DNA of 64,000 nucleotides from CAZICM01 sp964537685 (GTDB taxonomy: Bacteria > Myxococcota_A > Polyangia > Polyangiales > Polyangiaceae). The notes under the pieces are model-generated. The model made no database searches. It saw only the letters and a list, made by a program, of their open reading frames with translations, and was not told the DNA's origin. Where the stretch lies: contig CAZICM010000047.1 of NCBI GenBank assembly GCA_964537685.1, positions 1 through 64,000 on the forward strand, read 5' to 3'. The position numbers and the translations under genes are program-made. Positions 53,389-60,526 of this stretch are shown here, piece by piece. Positions within the stretch are counted from its first letter, which is position 1; each line of letters starts with the position of its first letter.

Positions 53389-53729
53389 AAGCACCTCTCT
53401 CACTTTGCACGCCAAAACAGCCTTCCAAACGAAGTAAATGCATTCGCCCGAGACCCGCACAAGCCATGTTCAAAGAGTGCTGCTTGCATTTTTCGTCTAG
53501 TCAGCTATGGCCGCGTGCCTGTAGCTTCCACACTACAGGTGTGGCCTGTTTACGTCGGAAGAAAAGCGGCACGCTGCTCAAGCCGCTTGAACTTGGTCTC
53601 TGAGCCGGCGTATATGGGCGGCACATGATTTGAATAGGAAGCGGCCCGATTTCGCCGGCACCCACCGGGGTGGTACTTCATTGCCGGAGGCCGCGAATTG
53701 TTTTTGATCACGAAGAGGTGACCTGTCCC
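53389..53729. promoter_or_regulatory. 341-nt divergent region with overlapping hairpins (leader of second OmpA gene)
   Basis: No gene is visible here. On the plus strand CTGTAG (53519-53524) can pair with CTACAG (53533-53538), while CCACAC (53528-53533) can pair with GTGTGG (53539-53544); the two stems overlap and exclude each other. Downstream AAGCGGC (53564-53570) pairs with GCCGCTT (53582-53588). GAGG precedes ATG 53730 by about 12 nt. The mutually exclusive stems suggest a regulated leader, but there is no recognisable riboswitch class. Confidence 0.4.
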
Positions 53730-55943
53730 ATGCGAGCCCAGACAATTTCACGATGGCTTTTTGGAGGCGCCGCGGCCCTCCTCATCGCCGCCGCAGCATC
53801 ACCCGCATCGGCACAAGACGGAGGGCTAGCCCTCAACCGTTTCAACCCGGCCCCTGCGGGGGATCGCTTCTTTGGCGTGCCATCAGCGGCCGTCCCGGGC
53901 CAGAACCTGCTCCATGCGATGCTGCTTGTTGACTATGCGCACAACCCGCTCATCATCCGCCAAACCAGCGATGATGCGGTTCTGCGCAATCTCGTCACAA
54001 ACCAGCTCTTTCTGCATCTCAATGCAACGCTGGCCGCCACCGAAAGATTCGAAGTCAATCTCGATTTGCCCATCGCGCTTTGGCAAAGCGGCGACACGCC
54101 CAGCGCCGACAACATCGCCGGCCAATTCAAGAGCGCGGACGGAGCCGCTTTAGGCGACATTCGCGCAGCGATCCGATTGAATGCGATCGGCGATTACTTC
54201 GACGCGCTTCAGCTTGGCTTCGGCGGATACATCTGGCTTCCGACGGCCAGCGGCGACGCGGGCACCTACGTTGGAGAGGGTGCTGCCCGCGGCCTTCCGT
54301 ACGCGGTCTTAGGCGGCCGCACGAGCAAATTTGTCTACTCCGCCATGCTCGGCATCGAGCTCCGCGGGGAGTCCAATTTTGCCAACGTGTCACAGGGCAC
54401 AATGTTCCACTTCGGCGCAGCGGCGGGCATGTTGTTCGGCGATGCGCGAAGGCTTCAAATCGGCCCTGAATTCACCTTTGCCAGCGTGCTTTCCGATGTT
54501 GGCAAGCGCAACGTCAACTCAGAACTCATCCTCGGCGCGCGCTATCGCTTCAGCAATAATTTTGAAGCTGGCGTCGGCGCCGGCCCCGGCTTGTCATCCG
54601 GCATCGGAACGCCCGACCTGCGCGTCGTCGGCATGCTCGCTTATTCACCGGAGCAGGTGAAGAAGGCTCCTCCGCCGCCCGACACAGACAAGGACGGCAT
54701 TGTCGATCCGCAAGACGCTTGCGTGAGCGAACCCGGCCCGGCCAACGCCGATCCGAAGAAGAACGGCTGCCCGCCGCCGCCTGATCGCGACAACGACGGC
54801 ATCATCGATGCGCAAGACGCTTGCCCGGATCAGCCTGGCCCGGCCAACGCCGACCCGGCCAAGAATGGCTGCCCGCCGCCGCCCGACACGGATGGCGACG
54901 GCATCATCGATCCGCAGGACGCTTGCCCGAGCGTGCCCGGCGTTGCCAACGAAGACCCGAAGAAGAACGGCTGTCCGCCCGATAAGGACAACGACGGCAT
55001 CATCGATGCGGAAGACGCCTGCGTCGACTACCCGGGCTTCAAGAGCGACGACAAGGAACAGAACGGCTGCCCGCTCGACAGCGATTGCGACACGCTGCGC
55101 GACGACAAAGACGCTTGCCCGAAGGAGCGCGGCGTCATCGATGCCGATCCGAAGAAGACCGGCTGCCCCGTGTCTGTCCGCGTGACCGAGCAAGAAATCC
55201 TCATCCTGCAGCAGGTGCAGTTCGACACAGCGAAGGCGACGATCCGCAAGGTCAGCGATCCGCTGCTCGACGAAGTTGCCAACGTCTTCAAGGAGCACCC
55301 GGAGATCACGAAGATCGAGATCCAAGGCCACACCGACAACAAGGGCACGCCCGCGCTCAACGAGAAGCTGTCGCAGGCGCGCGCCGAATCGGTCATGAAG
55401 GCGCTTGTGAAGCGCGGCATCGACGCGGCTCGTATGACAGCGAAGGGTTATGGCCAGAACAAGCCCATCGCCACCAACGACACCGACGAAGGCCGCCAGC
55501 AGAACCGCCGCGTGCAGTTCGTGATCCTCGAGAGGCAAAAGGTGGATCCCAATGCGAAGCCGCAAGATGCGTCGAAGACGCAGGCCGGCCCGCAAGGTCC
55601 GTGCAAGATCGGCGATCCGAATGCCAAGCCGATGGAGCCGCCGGCGCCTCCCGGAGCGAAGAAAGTCGATCCGAAGACTGCCGCCAAGCTGACCGAGCCA
55701 CCGAAGACCGGCGCTGCCGCGACGACGGACAAGACGGCTCCGAAGCCTGCCGACAAGGCTGCTCCGAAGCCTGCCGACAAGGCTGCTCCGAAGCCCGCAG
55801 CGCCCGCTCCGAAGCCCGCCGACAAGGCCGCCCCGAAGCCCGCCGACAAGGCCGCCCCGAAGCCCGCAGCGCCCGCTCCGAAGCCCGCAGCACCTGCTCC
55901 GAAGCCCGCAGCACCCGCTCCGAAGCCTGCCCCCAAGAAGTAA
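53730..55943 (+). CDS. OmpA-family outer membrane protein with TSP3 repeats and Lys/Pro/Ala tail
   Basis: 737 residues from ATG 53730, where a signal peptide ending ASAQ begins. Barrel domain ~25-310 (LNRFNPAPAGDRFFGVPSAAVPGQNLLHAMLLVDYAHNPL), close to the paralogue at 37874. Five TSP3 units ~316-480 (DRDNDGIIDAQDACPDQPG). OmpA peptidoglycan-binding domain ~490-600 (FDTAKATIRKVSDPLLDEVANVF, IQGHTDNKG, NRRVQFVIL). Unusually, ~135 residues follow it, ending in PKPADKAAPKPA-type repeats (~670-737), which would lie on the periplasmic side and carry strong positive charge. Codons in the C-terminal half are almost all GC-ending, typical of high expression. A hairpin terminator follows. Confidence 0.92.
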   Translation: MRAQTISRWLFGGAAALLIAAAASPASAQDGGLALNRFNPAPAGDRFFGVPSAAVPGQNLLHAMLLVDYAHNPLIIRQTSDDAVLRNLVTNQLFLHLNATLAATERFEVNLDLPIALWQSGDTPSADNIAGQFKSADGAALGDIRAAIRLNAIGDYFDALQLGFGGYIWLPTASGDAGTYVGEGAARGLPYAVLGGRTSKFVYSAMLGIELRGESNFANVSQGTMFHFGAAAGMLFGDARRLQIGPEFTFASVLSDVGKRNVNSELILGARYRFSNNFEAGVGAGPGLSSGIGTPDLRVVGMLAYSPEQVKKAPPPPDTDKDGIVDPQDACVSEPGPANADPKKNGCPPPPDRDNDGIIDAQDACPDQPGPANADPAKNGCPPPPDTDGDGIIDPQDACPSVPGVANEDPKKNGCPPDKDNDGIIDAEDACVDYPGFKSDDKEQNGCPLDSDCDTLRDDKDACPKERGVIDADPKKTGCPVSVRVTEQEILILQQVQFDTAKATIRKVSDPLLDEVANVFKEHPEITKIEIQGHTDNKGTPALNEKLSQARAESVMKALVKRGIDAARMTAKGYGQNKPIATNDTDEGRQQNRRVQFVILERQKVDPNAKPQDASKTQAGPQGPCKIGDPNAKPMEPPAPPGAKKVDPKTAAKLTEPPKTGAAATTDKTAPKPADKAAPKPADKAAPKPAAPAPKPADKAAPKPADKAAPKPAAPAPKPAAPAPKPAAPAPKPAPKK
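54676..55140 (+). repeat. Five TSP3 units of the second OmpA protein
   Basis: Tandem DNA repeats encoding D.D.DGI(I/V)D.QDAC with very similar GCCAACGCCGATCCGAAGAA-type spacers. Confidence 0.75.
55735..55940 (+). repeat. Short tandem repeats encoding Lys/Pro/Ala tail
   Basis: Reiterated GCTCCGAAGCC and GACAAGGC units encode APKPA and DKAAPKPA modules. The nearly identical copies make the tail prone to length change. Confidence 0.8.
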
Positions 55944-55961
55944 AGCTGCCTACCCCTCCCC

Positions 55962-55994
55962 GCACCGGCGTTCACATCCCAAGAACGCCGGTGC
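55962..55994 (+). terminator. Perfect hairpin after the second OmpA gene
   Basis: 12-bp inverted repeat: GCACCGGCGTTC (55962-55973) and its complement (55983-55994), 9-nt loop, starting 19 nt after the stop. It lies between convergent genes and could serve both. No T-run, as with the hairpin after the first OmpA gene. Confidence 0.65.
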
Positions 55995-56043
55995 GCACCT
56001 CCCCAACAACCCAGCAAACCAGGCGCCGCAAGCGCGCCTTCCC

Positions 56044-56688
56044 CTATTCCATCGAACAGCTCAGCGTATTCGCGGCAAACAGCTTCTCGAGCAGTTGCCG
56101 ATACCACGCTTCAGCCTGCTCCACGCGCCCTTTCAGTGCCTGCGATCCCCACAAAACCGAAAGCGTTCTGCGCGTATCGCCGCAGGTCTTCGTGCGCTGA
56201 GCATCCTTCACTCCATTGGCGCAAGGACCATCTGCATCAAACAAACACAAAAGACCTTCCACATCGATAACCTGCCCCGATGCATTGAACACATACTGCG
56301 TGCCCTTCGGCGCAATACCCACGCGCAAAGGCGCCCCAGCCCGCTCGAGATCCACAACACTGATAGGCAGCCCACTGTGAAGCGACACCACATTACAGGC
56401 GTCCACAGCGGCGTTAATGGAACCCAGCGCCCCCTCGCCAACCGCCCGAATCAAATATTCCGAAGAAGGCTTACCGCGCCCCGTTGGCTTATACCCACCA
56501 TAGCGAAGCAATTCGCGAATCTGCGATCTCACCCCATCGTCACTGGACAGCGGAGCAGACGCCGAAAGCGAAAGAAGACCAGCCAGCGCATCGCTTTTTG
56601 GAATCTCGCCTAAAGGTTGAGGGAAATGCGTAACAAAAGCGCGGATACAAAGAAGTGGATGAGCATCCACGGAGAGCTTTAAATCCAT
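56044..56688 (-). CDS. B3/4-domain protein (PheRS beta-like editing fold)
   Basis: 214 residues, cytoplasmic. It resembles free-standing B3/4 domains (COG3382): RSQIRELLRYGGYKPTGRGKPSSEYLIRA near residue 60, then INAAVDACNVVSLHSGLPISVVDLERAGAPLRVGIA and VIDVEGLLCLFDADGPCANGVKDAQRTKT. In PheRS this fold edits mis-charged tRNA; solo versions are thought to act on aminoacyl-tRNA or related esters. It follows ppk2 by 11 nt on the same strand and is probably in one operon. Confidence 0.83.
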   Translation of the reverse strand: MDLKLSVDAHPLLCIRAFVTHFPQPLGEIPKSDALAGLLSLSASAPLSSDDGVRSQIRELLRYGGYKPTGRGKPSSEYLIRAVGEGALGSINAAVDACNVVSLHSGLPISVVDLERAGAPLRVGIAPKGTQYVFNASGQVIDVEGLLCLFDADGPCANGVKDAQRTKTCGDTRRTLSVLWGSQALKGRVEQAEAWYRQLLEKLFAANTLSCSME

Positions 56689-56699
56689 ACCGATCTTCT

Positions 56700-57632
56700 T
56701 TAATCGATCTGCCGCGTCGACCGGTGAAAACGCCGGACAACGGCCGGATCGGGATGAATCTGCACACTCGCCTCTTCCTTCCCGTCATAAGGCAGCGTGC
56801 TCAGCACATAGCGCATACTTTCCAGCCGAGCCCTCTTCTTTGAATTCGCCTTCACGATAATCCACGGACTGAAGGCCGTATGCGTGCGGCTCAGCATCTC
56901 TTCCTTGTAGCGCGTGTACATATCCCAATGGTCCTGCGCCTGCTCATCCACAGGACTTATCTTCCATTGCTTCAGCGGGTTATTGCGCCTCGAGTTAAAT
57001 CGCTGCTCTTGCTCTTCTTTTGAAATCGAGAACCAAAACTTAATGAGCTCGATTCCATCCTCATAGAGCATGTGCTCAAACTCGGGCACCTGCTGCATAA
57101 ACAACTGATACTGCCGCTTGGTGCAAAATCCCATGACCGGCTCAACCACCGCGCGGTTGTACCAGCTCCGATCGAAAAAACAGATTTCGCCTGCATTGGG
57201 CAGCGCCGCCACATAACGCTGAAAATACCATTGCCCGCGTTCGACTTCCGAAGGCTTTGGAAGGGCCACAATGCGCGCTGTCCGGGGATTGAGATGCTCG
57301 ATAAACCGGCGAATCGCCCCGCCTTTTCCTGCGGCGTCGCGCCCTTCGAATAAAATCGCCACGCGCCGCCCCTTTAACTGCACGGTGCGCTGCAATTTTA
57401 CCAATTCGATTTGAATTTTTTGCAATTCGATTTCATATTTCAGCCTACTGGCCAAGTCCTTGGCATCAATCTTTTGAGACTCGAGCAGGCTGAGTATTTC
57501 TCCGTCCGAACCCAGCGACGGCAACATATCCACATTCACTTCATTGGTTTTGGCCGCGGGTATTTCAGCGGCTGGAGACTCATGAGATACAGGCGCTGCT
57601 TCCGGGCCGGGCACCTTCGTATTCGCATCCAT
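56700..57632 (-). CDS. ppk2: Polyphosphate kinase 2
   Basis: 310 residues, single PPK2 domain. Walker A FEGRDAAGKGGAIRRF, lid module NPRTARIVALPKPSEVERGQWYFQRYV, Walker B FDRSWYNRAVVEPVMGFC, and KEEQEQRFNSRRNNPLKQWKISPVD. The class I PPK2 pattern suggests transfer of phosphate between polyphosphate and nucleoside diphosphates. The N-terminal 70 residues are a charged Ala/Glu/Pro extension. Upstream is the divergent desulfurase gene (265 nt, no further signals seen except AT-rich patches). Confidence 0.93.
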   Translation of the reverse strand: MDANTKVPGPEAAPVSHESPAAEIPAAKTNEVNVDMLPSLGSDGEILSLLESQKIDAKDLASRLKYEIELQKIQIELVKLQRTVQLKGRRVAILFEGRDAAGKGGAIRRFIEHLNPRTARIVALPKPSEVERGQWYFQRYVAALPNAGEICFFDRSWYNRAVVEPVMGFCTKRQYQLFMQQVPEFEHMLYEDGIELIKFWFSISKEEQEQRFNSRRNNPLKQWKISPVDEQAQDHWDMYTRYKEEMLSRTHTAFSPWIIVKANSKKRARLESMRYVLSTLPYDGKEEASVQIHPDPAVVRRFHRSTRQID

Positions 57633-57897
57633 AACGGTTCAATCCCTTTCGACAGAAATCGACTTTATATATGCTTACAAAAATCATGCCCAGTTCTGCG
57701 CACTTTCCTCACCGCATATTGCGTTTTGGCCCGCGAAATTTTTTCGCTAAAAGCCTCAAAACATGCACCGTTTGCACCTGCACGATACCCAATAAGACCT
57801 TTTCCCAGCGATAACACGCTCCAACTGCGGCACGTTCATTGCCAACACCAGAGCAACACCCCGGAAAAGAAAATCTACTTCATATAAAGTAAATACG

Positions 57898-59394
57898 ATG
57901 ATTTATTTCATGCACCGCGTCTACCTCGACCACAACGCCACAACGCCCATTGCCCGCGACGTACGCAAAGCCATGGATCATATTCTTGAAGACGCGCACG
58001 GCAATCCATCTTCATTGCACACCCAAGGCCGGGTCGCCCGGGGAATTATCGATCAAGCCCGCCGAAGAGTCGCCATCCTGCTGGGATGCCCGCCTGAACA
58101 AATTGTTTTTACATCCGGCGGCACAGAAGGAAACAATACCATTATCAAAGGTATATTTCATCAATCTCTTCGGATAAAATCACCAAAGGATTGCCACATC
58201 ATTACAACGAAAATAGAACACGACTCGGTCCTCGGCGCATGCGCGCAAGTTGAAGCGATGGGCGGGCGCGTCACCTATTTGCCAGCCCAAAGCAATGGCC
58301 TTATCGATCCCGCTGCAGTCGAAAACGCCATAACACCCGGCACCATTTTAATTTCCGTCATGCACGCCAACAACGAAACGGGCGCCATCCAGCCGGCCGA
58401 AGAAATCGGCCGAATCGCCCGAAAAGCAGGCATCCCCTTTCACACCGACGCCGTGCAGAGCTACGGGAAAATCCCCACCCGGGTCGACGATTTGGGCTGC
58501 GACTTCCTCACCCTCACTGCGCATAAAATCAATGGCCCCAAAGGCGCCGGCGCCATTTATTTCCGCGGCGAACATCCCTTCTGCCCGCTTATCTCGGGCG
58601 GCGATCAAGAGCGCGGCCTCCGCACCGGAACCGAAGGCGTTCATCAAATTGCCGGATTGGCCAAAGCCGCCGAACTCGCCCGCGAGCGAATGAGTTCCGA
58701 ATTCACGCGCCTGTCCGAAATTCGCGCCGAGTTTCTATCCAGCCTGCGCTCGGCATTTCCCGAGGTCGTCGTGAACGAAGCCCCGCCCGGAAAACAGCTT
58801 CCAGGCACGCTCAACCTCACCTTCCCCGGCCACGAAGGACTCCAATTGCTCGCGGGCCTCGACTGCTATGAAGTCAGCGTATCCATTGGCTCCGCATGCA
58901 CAGCCGATCGAATTGAACCATCTCACGTTTTAATGGGCATGGGCCTCAATGCCAGAGCCGCACTTTCATCGATCCGGATGAGCATGGGCCTCACCACGAG
59001 CCGCCGCGACATGCGCTATGTGGTCTCCGCGCTGGAAGAAGTGCTTAAAAAAAGCCCTGAAGGACTCTCCTATCTCGATCCTCAGCATTTAACCCCCGAA
59101 CGCCTTGCGCATCCCAACACCTATCTTATCGATTTACGCTTCACCTACGAACGAATGCTTGCTCCATCCGCGCCTGGAGCTCGAGAATGGTCGGCCTCGG
59201 GTTTTGATAAAATGATTCCCGACATCCCCAAAGACCGCGAAGTCATTTTAATGTGTGGCACAGGTGTTACATCGTATTCAGCGGGATACCGGCTCGCCAA
59301 TGCGGGCCATCCCAGCGTAAAAGTCGTATTCGGAGGCTATGCTGCGTGGCGCGCGCTGTACCCGGACGAATCCGCCGCGAAAAACCAGCATTGA
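57898..59394 (+). CDS. Cysteine desulfurase fused to rhodanese
   Basis: 498 residues (ATG 57910 is an alternative start). Residues 5-385 are an IscS/NifS-type desulfurase: YLDHNATTP, TSGGTEGNNTII, HTDAVQSYGKIP, PLP lysine Lys210 in TAHKINGPKGAG, RTGTEGVHQIAGL, and the persulfide cysteine Cys334 in IGSACTADRIEPSH. Residues ~395-490 are a rhodanese with active-site loop CGTGVTS (Cys453) and VKVVFGGYAAW. Sulfur taken from cysteine could pass straight from Cys334 to Cys453. Such fusions are known but uncommon. TATAAA (57883-57888) ends 9 nt before ATG. A TauD-type oxygenase gene starts 46 nt downstream. Confidence 0.93.
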   Translation: MIYFMHRVYLDHNATTPIARDVRKAMDHILEDAHGNPSSLHTQGRVARGIIDQARRRVAILLGCPPEQIVFTSGGTEGNNTIIKGIFHQSLRIKSPKDCHIITTKIEHDSVLGACAQVEAMGGRVTYLPAQSNGLIDPAAVENAITPGTILISVMHANNETGAIQPAEEIGRIARKAGIPFHTDAVQSYGKIPTRVDDLGCDFLTLTAHKINGPKGAGAIYFRGEHPFCPLISGGDQERGLRTGTEGVHQIAGLAKAAELARERMSSEFTRLSEIRAEFLSSLRSAFPEVVVNEAPPGKQLPGTLNLTFPGHEGLQLLAGLDCYEVSVSIGSACTADRIEPSHVLMGMGLNARAALSSIRMSMGLTTSRRDMRYVVSALEEVLKKSPEGLSYLDPQHLTPERLAHPNTYLIDLRFTYERMLAPSAPGAREWSASGFDKMIPDIPKDREVILMCGTGVTSYSAGYRLANAGHPSVKVVFGGYAAWRALYPDESAAKNQH

Positions 59395-59440
59395 AGCGTA
59401 TGGACGACGCCTAAAAAAAAGGGCTACGTTCGCGATTGAA

Positions 59441-60526
59441 ATGAATACTTCTCTCCAATCAGCCCAGGACAGCTTCGCTATTCGAAGCCGGCCTCTTTCA
59501 CCCAATTCCGGGCCATTGCCCCTTTTATTAGAACCCGCTTCAAAAAGCCGCGATCTTGCGTCGCTTGTTCATTTTCTCAAAGAGAAAAAATCGTGGATCG
59601 AAGAAGAGCTTTTATCGTCCGGGGCGCTTCTTTTCCGGGGTTTTGAAATCAACCGGGCCATCGATTTTGAACAAGTGGCCAAAGCCATTTCCCCCAAGCT
59701 TCAAAACGACTACCTCGGCACTTCACCGCGCGACGCGCTCACCGAATACGTCTTTTCGGCAAGCGAGCTTCCGGGCTTCTATCCCATTCCCGAGCATTGC
59801 GAGATGAGCTTTCTGCCGCACCCGCCCGAGCGGCTCTTTTTCTCTTGCCTCGTCGAACCGCGCGCCCCAGGCGGCGAAACTCCATTGGTGGATTTCCGGG
59901 CCGTGCTTCGTTCAATGGATCCAGCCGTGCGCGAGCGCTTCGAGCAAAAAGGCGTGCGCATTATCCGGAATTATTCCGGTCCAGAAGGAGGCCCGCGTTT
60001 CGATTTATGGAAACTGAAGCGATGGGATGAGATTTTTAGGACAACTGATCGAAATGCCGTTGAACAGCGCTGCGCAGACCTAGGCTTTGAATGCACATGG
60101 AAAGAAGGCGGGAAACTCCGTCTCGTTCACACCCAGCCCGCAATCCGGCCGCATCCCATCACAGGCGAGCCTGTATGGTTTAACCATTCCCAAGTATTTC
60201 ATTTATCGAGCGCACCGGATGAATACCGCCGTATTGTGAAACGGCAAAATTGGATTGAACTCCATTGCCTCGAATGGTTTTCAAAATCGATGGTATTTGC
60301 CAAAAAGCATTTGGTAAAGCCCGAGGATCAGGCGATGCATTGCACATATGGCGATGGAACGCCGATTTTAGACACCGACATGAACGCCGTGCGCGACGCC
60401 ATTTGGCAAAATATGGTGATATTTCCCTGGCAGAGGGGCGATGTGGTGGTCATCGACAACGCGGCCATCGCGCATGGGCGCTTGCCCTACCGAGGGCCGC
60501 GTTTGGTCGTTGTCGCTTGGAGTTAA
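59441..60526 (+). CDS. TauD/TfdA-family Fe(II)/2-oxoglutarate dioxygenase
   Basis: 361 residues from ATG 59441. The Fe-binding triad is His119-x-Glu121 (EHCEMSF) and His345 (AIAHGRLPYRGPR), with 2-oxoglutarate Arg354. The segment LFFSCLVEPRAPGGETPLVDFRAVL places it nearer the SyrP/clavaminate-synthase-like branch (HxE instead of HxD) than to taurine dioxygenase. Such enzymes hydroxylate amino acids or other small molecules. TGGACG, 18 nt and TACGTT (59425-59430) precede ATG by 10 nt. Location after the desulfurase suggests a sulfur- or cofactor-related role, not proven. Its stop abuts the stop of the next gene (TTAATTAA). Confidence 0.9.
   Translation: MNTSLQSAQDSFAIRSRPLSPNSGPLPLLLEPASKSRDLASLVHFLKEKKSWIEEELLSSGALLFRGFEINRAIDFEQVAKAISPKLQNDYLGTSPRDALTEYVFSASELPGFYPIPEHCEMSFLPHPPERLFFSCLVEPRAPGGETPLVDFRAVLRSMDPAVRERFEQKGVRIIRNYSGPEGGPRFDLWKLKRWDEIFRTTDRNAVEQRCADLGFECTWKEGGKLRLVHTQPAIRPHPITGEPVWFNHSQVFHLSSAPDEYRRIVKRQNWIELHCLEWFSKSMVFAKKHLVKPEDQAMHCTYGDGTPILDTDMNAVRDAIWQNMVIFPWQRGDVVVIDNAAIAHGRLPYRGPRLVVVAWS

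Noticed and set aside
54645..55595. 316-codon minus-strand frame
   Set aside because: Antisense to TSP3 repeats; its apparent Val/Ala/Arg repeats just mirror the Asp-rich repeats.
55085..56200. 371-codon plus-strand frame
   Set aside because: Frame-shifted copy of the OmpA/TSP3 gene's repeats (Arg/Ser/Gly-rich); the true frame has the complete OmpA domain.
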